A stretch of 64,000 nucleotides of DNA from Tetrastigma voinierianum (lineage: Eukaryota; Streptophyta; Magnoliopsida; Vitales; Vitaceae), in NCBI GenBank assembly GCA_016808115.1, contig JAEQBH010006863.1, forward strand, positions 62,001 to 126,000. The letters run 5' to 3'. This document shows positions 57,314-64,000 of the stretch, piece after piece; the first letter of the stretch is position 1; the number at the start of each line of letters is the position of its first letter. A model generated the notes under the pieces. It was not told the DNA's origin, did no database searches, and saw only the letters and a program-made list of their open reading frames with translations. The position numbers and the translations under genes were made by a program.

Positions 57314-58583
57314 GTTAATCATCATAATAATTTATAGAGAACTAGAAAGAGAGATTTAAGTAGATATAGTGAGAATTAGGGTGGAGATGGCTAGTGTAAA
57401 CCCCTTCATTTTGTCCTCTTAATACATTTTATCTATTACTGTCTTCCTTCATCTTATGATCCTTCATAAGCCATCACTTAAAAATTCATTAAATGCCATG
57501 TTTTTAGGCCTAATGGGTTTGCTATTGAACAAAACACTGTGTAGAAGTGCATTCCAAATTAAGTCCTCAAAACCTATGACATCAAATAAATTAAGATCAT
57601 GATTATAAAAATTTAAAATGCCGACACTACCCTCTCCCACTACACGCCCAATTCACTCCCACCAACCCACCCATCTAGCTCTTTCCCCTAACACCACACC
57701 CACATGCATGATGCACTCTAGCCTCATTTTTTTCTTTTCCTTTTTGGTTTAATTTGCAATCACCTTCAGGTTTCTTTTTGTACTTTTGTCATATAAACGT
57801 CAATAACCCTTCATTTTTCATCTTTTAAATAAATTAAATTTTTTTAATTTTCAATTTTATTAGATTTTTTTTTTTACTATTTTAAAAATATACTTAACTA
57901 AAACTTTTACTTTATAATTCTTTTATTTATTCATTTATTTTATTTTCTTTTACTAGATTTTTATTGTTTTTGTAATAAATGTAGTAAAGTAAATTAATTT
58001 TTAATACATAAAATAATTTCTTAAAATTTTATTTATTTATTTATTTTTGCCCATCATGCAAATATGGTCAGCATCAATGTTTAAAAGGTAAGGACATAGG
58101 AGGGATCCCGTATTGAGTCATAAGAGGGCATGTATTTTTACTACATTGTACCTAAAGTGTTTAGATTTAAATTTTTTGTTTTAATATTTTTAAATTTTAA
58201 TTTAATTAATTTTACTACATAATTTCTAAATTTGAAAACCTACTTAATAAAAATGCCATTATTTTCAAATTTACATTTATTCAATATTACTACTTTTTAA
58301 TTATATATTTTTTGAATGATACTTTAATATGTATTTTATTTTTGGTGTGATTAAGGAATTAAAATAAATTGGATTTCAATATATAAATATATTCACTTAT
58401 AACAATTACGTTAGCAACAGAGAACAATATTAACATTAATAAATGTCTATTATATAAAAATATTATATTTCATTTCCTATTTATAATAAATTTTAGTTAT
58501 AATGTTCGTACTATGATCTATTTTTTAAATATTTTTACACTCAAATTTTATAAAACTAAAGTTTTAAGAAATATATAAAAGCT
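57314..58583. other. AT-rich region between Reina and SIRE elements
   Basis: Long T- and A-tracts (57830-58560), no ORF and no transposon motif. If the LCB1-like gene is intact this is intron. No LCB1 exon is visible. Confidence 0.5.
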
Positions 58584-59158
58584 TGAAAGTTTAATAGGAC
58601 TAAGCAACCTAACCAAGAGGGGGGGTAAATTGGTTTTCAAAAACTTTTTGCACAAATGCAATAATAACATTGAATTAAAGAGACAAGGATAGAGAAAGCA
58701 AAACTCGAATTTATAGTGGTTCGGCATAACCTTGCCTACGTCCACTTCTCCTTAACCTTCAACCGGTGAGGGTTCCACTAGTGGCAAGCTCCAACCTAAG
58801 CTTATTTCTTTATACTTGGATTATGGCTCCAATGAACACCTCTTTAAGCTATACACACTCAAAGTTCCAAGCTCCAACTCGAGCTTGATCATACTCGATT
58901 TTCGTTCCAATGGGCTTTTCACACCTCAAGCTATACACAATTCTGAAGCTTTCTACTTAAGCATCAATGAAACACTTTCTCAAGCTTCAAGATATTTCAA
59001 ATACAACTCAAGCTTTATGAATGACAAAGATGCACTTGGCTAATATGCACATGTAACGAATGCACTCACAATCTTAGTTTGAAAATTAATTCATAAGAGA
59101 AATGATGCTCGAGAGGATATATATTAAGTCCATATGCAACAAAAGTGGACCCTCACTC

Positions 59159-59166
59159 TATTTATA
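59159..59166 (-). promoter_or_regulatory. TATA box of SIRE-type LTR
   Basis: TATAAATA on the minus strand in CTCTATAAATAGAG. It lies about 100-140 bases downstream of the palindrome cluster in LTR orientation. Confidence 0.7.
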
Positions 59167-59259
59167 GAGTAGGAACTTATCATTTGCCAACCGCCACCGA
59201 TATCAGACACTCAGCCGCCAACCAAGGTATCACGTAAATGTTATTGTTTTGTAATCGTT

Positions 59260-59395
59260 GGAATTCGACCGTTGGACCAACCAGTCAACTGTTTCACACA
59301 ACTGGTCGACCGTTTCATCCGGTTGACATCAATCGATCGACTGGTACTGTTCACAAGACCGGTTATTGTTCACACCTCGACTGGTTACCTCTTTA
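59260..59395 (-). repeat. GGTCGACC / CCGGTT palindrome cluster in SIRE LTR
   Basis: Words include ACTGGTCGACCGTTT (GGTCGACC at 59304-59311), ATCGAT with overlapping CGATCG (59332-59339), TCGACTGGT (twice), ACCGGTT and GGTACTGTTCAC. The cores are palindromic and reshuffled. Confidence 0.75.
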
Positions 59396-59856
59396 AATGT
59401 TCAAATTCATGTTTTGTTTGATTTAAAACACTTGTAAACCTTAGATAAACATTGAAGCTCTTTTTAGGATTATTAAGCCTAAGGTTTTATGCTTAAACTC
59501 ATGTTTTCAAAATATATGCAATTTAGGATTTGAAAACCAAGTTTGTGAGCGATAATATAAATGATGAGATATCCCCTAAAGTGCACCAATGCATTCATTT
59601 TACATGTATTCTTAAGCTATCAAAATCTTACTTTGATGTTTGAGCTGTAATCTTGGCTTACTGTCTTCGTTCTCGACTGAGCTTAACTTCACTTCCAAGA
59701 GCTTCGATCAACTACATCGTTGTCATCTTTAGCTTGTATTATTCTCATTTGATGCTTGATCAACTTCAACCTATCACTCAACTCATATTTAACCATTAGT
59801 AACCAATAACCTTGATTTGTTATCATCAAAACCTCAACTAGAGGTACCTTTGCCAA

Positions 59857-59866
59857 TCTCCCCGAT
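59857..59866 (-). promoter_or_regulatory. Polypurine tract of SIRE-type element
   Basis: CATCGGGGAGA on the minus strand directly precedes the LTR start TTGGCAAAGG. A second purine run AAAGGGGGAGAT lies upstream at about 60082-60093. Confidence 0.75.
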
Positions 59867-60184
59867 GATTTACAACCTTAGTTATCTAGGAGGTAATTCC
59901 CCCTTAAACCAATGGTCTAAAATAATTATGATAATATAAATTTTAACCAATTCAAATCATTGATGCAATTTACATTTAACCCCTTGATACATATCATGTT
60001 CTTTAGCACATAACCTGTAGATGTATATTTTTCTCCCCTTGCAAACATCAAAAGGAGCATGGGTTTAGACATAAAGATATCTCCCCCTTTAAAAGTGCAT
60101 TTAAGTAAGGGTTAAGAGTTTAAGGAGTTAGAAATTAAGCACAATCATTTTTCAAGCAATATTTGACATTTAAGTCATTCAACC

Positions 60185-60325
60185 AATTTTTCACAAAGAG
60201 ATGACTCCTAATTGTGCTTGCTCTCTAAGTTAATGATATCAAGTCCCTATATTTAGTTTGATCAAAGGGCTTACCTTTCTCATCCATGTCAAGCTTGATG
60301 GATGAGCCCTCATTTTTAACTTCTT
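60185..60325 (-). pseudogene. SIRE pol scrap (RT C-terminal region)
   Basis: The minus strand reads SSIKLDMDEKGKPFDQTKYRD, which resembles the KLDKDE.G..VD...YRGMIGSL segment late in copia RT. After a frame change it reads AQLGVISL, resembling the pol C-terminal end. It follows the gag end directly, so about 3 kb of pol are deleted. Confidence 0.65.
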
Positions 60326-61985
60326 TGATCCCTATAAGAGAAAATTACGAAGCTTTGGGAACCCAAATCTTTTTGGGTCCTTGGTGATTAGTGACCATTG
60401 ATTTTTCAACCCAAACCTTCTTTGACTTAGAGGTTGAGACCTTTTGGGATCCATTTCTAAGAGGACAAGTACTACTAATGTGTCCTCCTCTACCACATAA
60501 ATTGCAAATGGTTGATGGACTTTCACTTGTGGATTATTTAACAGTAGTTTTTGAAATATTTTTCATTATTTGAAGTTTTGTATCCTAGTCTCTTTTCCCC
60601 CCAAAAACACATTTTTTGGCTAGCTAGGATCATTTCAAAAGCCTTTGTCCACATGAGAATTTTAAGTGGTAAGAACCAAATCCATTCATTCTTTTGAATA
60701 GTTCTCATTTACCTTTTCTGCTATAGAAAATTTGAGGTTTCAACTTTTGAAAATTTTCTTTATTTCATCAAGTCCTTGGCTCAAAACTTTCTTCTTAAGT
60801 GAGGTGTTGTTTCTATCAAACTTGCAGTGTAGGGCTATACACCATCATATTCAAAACTAATATCATCATCAGAATCGAATCAGAATTAGAATTTACCTTA
60901 TCTTGATCTTCAAAAGCCATGAAGCACATGTTGGCAAATTCATTCTCGCTTTCATTATCGGATGAGTCTTCACTTTGACTCCATGTTGCCATCATAGCTC
61001 TTCTCTTTTCTCTCTTGGCTTTGTAGAAAGGACAATCATATTTGATATGACTAGGTTTCTTCCACTTGTAGCAAGTTACTTCTTTAACCCCTTCTCTTTT
61101 CTCTTTTTCTTCTTTTGAAGGACCTTTCTTCTTGTAGTTGCTTCTTTTATTGTAGGTCCTTCCACCAAATTTATCCTTCATTATTAGCTTTTGTATTTTC
61201 TTTGAGATGTCGGCAATATCTTCTTCCATGTTATTGAACTTTGCTTCCTCAACGATCTTTACTTCTCGAGCTTTGAGCAATGCTTCGCTTTCCTCTCGTA
61301 TTTCTTTTCGCCTTGTGATTTTCATTTCATGTGCCATCAAGGAACCCAGAAGTTCTCAAGAGGTAGCTCTTTCAAATTCTTTGCTTCCGTTTTGGAATTC
61401 CATTTGGGAGGTAGGCATCTTAGAATTTTAGATACTTTGTCTTCTTCACTTACCCTTTTTCCTAAGCCTTCGAGACCATTTACAAATATCTCAGAAACCT
61501 AGTAAACATCTCAACAATAGATTCATGAGGTTTCATTCTTTGAACATTTCATAGTCATTTTCAAGAATTCAAACTTTTGAATCTTTTACTTCATTGTCTC
61601 TTCAGCTGCACTTTAGCATCCTCCAAATCTCTCACTTTTTACATCGACCGTATTCTATTATACTCATTTCTATCCATACACGACAAGAATATAAATAGCT
61701 CTAGAATTTAATTGAAATTTTCTATTTTCTTCTTCACTATATTCGTCAAGGGTTTTCTTTATTTTACCTCCATCAACTTCTTTGTAGGAAAGGTGTAACC
61801 AAATAAGCTTGTTTTCCATATTTCCAAATCAAGAGATTCTAAAAACCAAGTCATTTTGTTTTTCCAAAAATGATAATCGGACCCGGCAAAGAAAGGTGGT
61901 TTATTTATGGGAAAACTTTCGGCTTGAAAAAGACTTGTGCTAGTTTTGGTGCTAGTACTAGTGCTGGGGCCATTTTCCTTTTGTG
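60326..61985 (-). pseudogene. SIRE/Maximus gag
   Basis: The N-terminal part (about 61985-61340) is broken but shows readings such as FKPKVFP and LGFxNLLIWKYGKQAYLV, typical of the copia Gag UBN2 domain. The open part (61340-60816, 174 codons) is Lys/Glu-rich and contains the zinc knuckle CYKWKKPSHIKYDCPF at about 61070-61020, in which the second Cys is Trp. A second Cys/His cluster, ICNLCGRGGHISSTCPLRN, lies near 60510-60450, and KKIWVPKA at about 60370. The protein would coat the RNA genome. Confidence 0.85.
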
Positions 61986-62015
61986 ACGATTAAATCTTAA
62001 AAAATAAGAGGCCTT

Positions 62016-62027
62016 GCTCCGATACCA
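62016..62027 (-). other. Primer-binding site of SIRE-type element
   Basis: TGGTATCGGAGC on the minus strand differs by one base from TGGTATCAGAGC (tRNA-Met). It starts 2 bases from the LTR end. Confidence 0.85.
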
Positions 62028-62029
62028 AT

Positions 62030-62165
62030 TGAAAGTTTAATATGACTACAACCTAATCCAATATAGGGGGTGAATTGGTTTTCAAAATCCGCATTTAACT
62101 GAGTTAATAAATCTTAATTTAAATGCAATAATAACATTAAATTAAAGATATAAGGATAGAAAGGA
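62030..62165 (-). mobile_element. SIRE-type 5' LTR, only the last 136 bp
   Basis: It matches 58584-58695. Homology stops abruptly near 62165, where unrelated sequence begins. Confidence 0.8.
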
Positions 62166-62299
62166 GGGCATATTTGTCTCATCAAAATATATGTCCTTGG
62201 GCTTAATTTGGATGATTTAGTGGATTCTTTATGAAATAGAAGGGTCCATCTACCCCTAAATCATAATTCCCCCAAATCCATTTTTGAGCCTTCATTATG
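62166..62299. other. Short flank between SIRE and LINE
   Basis: No feature recognised. It adjoins the LINE poly(A) tail. Confidence 0.5.
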
Positions 62300-63570
62300 T
62301 TTTTTTTGATAAATAAAAGAGATTGTATTAGGAAGGCGCTAAAATAGTGGCTTAGAAGTTACAAAAAGAAAGGTAAACCTTCCCCCCAAATAATAATAAC
62401 CAGTCAAGCCATACAAAAAGCAGCCCTACTCATTTTCAACCTACCCAATCAATAAACCCAACTATATTTGAAGGGCCATCCTGTATAAATTTTTTAGCTT
62501 CTATCCAAAGGAGAAAAAGAGAGGTTTTCTCCCTTTGTAAAGAAAAAACTCATCATTGAAAACAATCCTATTCCTAGCCTTCCAAACTGTCCAAAACAAG
62601 CAAAAAGGTACACCACGCCACACCTTTCTTTTCAGCTTCATGGAGACACCCTTCAACAACTCAAGAGGGTATCCCCGATAGTCTTTGTTTTTACCCACAC
62701 AACCCTAAAAATAGAGAACAATAGCTCCCATAACACCCTCGTCTTTACATAATGAAACAAGAGATACTCCACATTCTCCTCGCCCTCAAAACAAAGGTAG
62801 CATTTATTCGCAGCAAAAGAAACAACCTCAAGCCGGCTCATTAGTTAATATCTTTCCGTATGGCCTCCCAAGCAAAAAAGCAAATCTTTGGTTATACACA
62901 AGACTTCCAAACCAAATCTCAAGGGAATGACTCAGGGAATCTAGGCCTTAAAGCCTTATACAAAGACTTAACCGAGAAAACACCGTCTCTAGTCTCTTTC
63001 CAAATCAACTCGTCTTCCATCACATCAATCACTGTTGCCTTACCAATAAGAGAATGAAATCTTTCCACTTCCCAAACATTAAGGAGTCTAGTGAAAAGGG
63101 GGTTCCACCCTTCGCCATGCTCAGGCCCACACAACAGCTCACTCACCCAAACATCTTTCGACCGCCATAGAAAACACTAGGGAAGCTGAATCGCACAAAG
63201 GCTCTTGCCCACACCACGTGTCCTTCCAAAATCTCACTCTTTGTCCATTTCCTACCACAAAAGATACCTTATCATTGACTAGAGGGCACCATCTCCTAAT
63301 TGCCTTCCACACCCTCACACCATAACTTTCTCTCACTTTGCCCGAACACCCCCACCTGTTGCTCCCCATACTTTGCTCTTATTATATCATTCCATAATGC
63401 CCCCCTTTATGTCGGAAAGCGCCACAACCACTTGGAAAGTAACGCCTTATTCAAGCAACCCAAATCCTTCACTCTCAACTCTCCATCCTGCTTGTTTAAA
63501 CACACTGTTGCCTAATACACTAGGTTGGGTTTTTTCTCCGAACAACCCCCTCCCCACAAGAAATTTCTCT
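62300..63570 (-). mobile_element. L1-type LINE 3' end (LINE 1), 5'-truncated
   Basis: On the minus strand an ORF2 tail is followed by a 3' UTR of about 200 bases and TTTATTTATCAAAAAAAA ending at 62300. The ORF2 part runs from the LNKALLSKWLWRF segment (about 63440) to the zinc-binding C-terminal domain. The body stops at about 63570, where LINE 2 begins. Confidence 0.88.
62501..63550 (-). pseudogene. LINE 1 ORF2 C-terminal part
   Basis: Segments on the minus strand in order are LNKALLSKWLWRF (about 63440), VRVWKAIRRWCPLV, VGNGQRVRFWKDTWCG (about 63270), EDELIWKETRDGVFSVKSLY (about 63000), CYLCFEGEENVEYLLFHY (about 62800) and FWTVWKARNRIVFND (about 62570). These are the post-RT region and the zf-RVT domain of plant L1 ORF2. 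The zf-RVT HC pair reads HY, so a metal ligand is lost. Frames shift at least three times. The RT catalytic core and endonuclease are absent. Confidence 0.88.
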
Positions 63571-63572
63571 TA

Positions 63573-64000
63573 ATCTACTCTAATCTTTACCGTTGTTTGG
63601 TAAAGATCTATGCAGGTCTCTATGCAGGTCTTGTATTGAGTTGTAAAATTGAACGGTAAAGACATTAATACAAGAGGCCCACAAAGAGGAACAACGGTAA
63701 ATTAAGTCCCATAATGTCTCTTCCAAACTCTCTTCATTCTAAAAAAATCCTTGTATTTTTTTCTTGCCAAACCATCACACCACAACGAGACAAGCAATTG
63801 CCATAGAGTATTGCCTTTGATTGAATTTCCCAAAGGACCCAAACCTCTAAAAGCAATGATAAACATATCTACAACCCTCCTTGGAGGAACCCACTCTAAA
63901 CTTGGTAGATTGAAAAGCTTGTGTCGTAGCCCAATAATGAAAGGACAACATAGGAAAAGGTGATTGATCACTCCCATCTGCCAGACAAAATGCACCACTG
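63573..64000 (-). mobile_element. Second L1-type LINE 3' end (LINE 2), continues beyond window
   Basis: The ORF2 tail at 63998-63702 reads NHLFLCCPFIIGLRHKLFN, then LEWVPPRRVVDMFIIAFRG. This is the same zf-RVT domain as in LINE 1 but a different subfamily. A 3' UTR of about 130 bases follows, to about 63573, with no clear poly(A) at the junction. It contains a direct repeat (GACCTGCATAGA, twice, on the minus strand) and TTTACC-containing arms that are partly inverted. Confidence 0.82.

Larger units (their letters stand above)
58584..59856 (-). mobile_element. SIRE-type 3' LTR
   Basis: It follows the GGGGAGAT tract on the minus strand and ends ...TATTAAACTTTCA at 58584. The end matches 62030-62165. 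It contains TTTTGATGATAACAAAT shortly after its start, usual for SIRE LTRs. Confidence 0.85.
58584..62165 (-). mobile_element. SIRE/Maximus-type Ty1/copia element, internally deleted, 5'-truncated
   Basis: On the minus strand the order is truncated 5' LTR (62165-62030), PBS (62027-62016), gag, a short scrap from near the end of pol, a polypurine tract and the 3' LTR (59856-58584). The two LTR ends share TGAAAGTTTAATA and GGGGGTGAATTGGTTTTCA-type sequence. Gag with an IWVPK motif and the GGGGGAGAT-type tract are typical of SIRE/Maximus. Protease, integrase and most of RT are deleted. Confidence 0.85.

Noticed and set aside
1..64000. tRNA or rRNA genes
   Set aside because: Only short PBS matches to tRNA 3' ends are present. 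No cloverleaf or rRNA-like segment was recognised.

Overview
This window is plant nuclear DNA, from a non-grass angiosperm (eudicot or magnoliid). It is almost entirely decayed transposable elements, plus the 5' end of one host gene. The evidence is the set of lineages present: Ty3/gypsy Tat, Athila-type and Reina-type chromovirus, Ty1/copia SIRE/Maximus, and L1-type LINEs. The host gene has short exons with GT-AG introns and resembles LCB1, subunit 1 of serine palmitoyltransferase. I see no rRNA, tRNA, CRISPR array or intact transposon gene.

Left and centre (1-48010) form one nested stack that can be taken apart by target-site duplications (TSDs) and paired LTRs. The oldest layer, E, is a minus-strand Tat element. 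Its RT is at 47646-48010, its two RNase H domains at 44950-45663, and its integrase is split between 44064-44570 and 6043-6549. Tandem repeats lie at 5838-6025 and a degraded antisense extra ORF at 1233-2740. Element D (6550-44058, minus, TSD GCCTA/GCCTG) interrupts the E integrase. A solo LTR, C (20876-41531), interrupts the D gag. Element B (22876-40943, plus, TSD CATCT/CATCT) interrupts C. Element A (24796-33432, plus, TSD GTCAT/GCCAT) interrupts the B leader. The nest is therefore five levels deep. Further solo LTRs sit in E (1-1232, 2741-about 5648, 45664-47645) and in the 3' LTR of D (7110-9705, 9713-12539, 12720-17016).

B and D carry gag and part of protease but no RT or integrase. A carries no recognisable coding domain, so it is LARD-like. 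None of these could move without help. E has the RT and integrase of the same broad Athila/Tat branch, but it is broken and 5'-truncated.

Right part (48011-64000): after about 0.9 kb of intergenic DNA there is a TATA box (48876), a probable 5' UTR exon and two LCB1 coding exons (51612-51716, 51813-51904). The later exons are not in the window. The DNA beyond exon 2 holds a complete but dead Reina-type element (52751-57313, direct repeat GTTAAT), a deleted SIRE-type copia element (58584-62165, minus) and two L1 LINE 3' ends (62300-63570 and 63573-64000, minus).

The most unusual observation is that several unrelated LTR families each carry their own cluster of short, perfect or near-perfect GC-cored palindromes (up to 14 bp), in four families just upstream of the LTR TATA box. 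A second theme is an excess of single-base indels, both between LTR pairs and inside the LCB1 exons. This may be consensus error in the assembly rather than biology.
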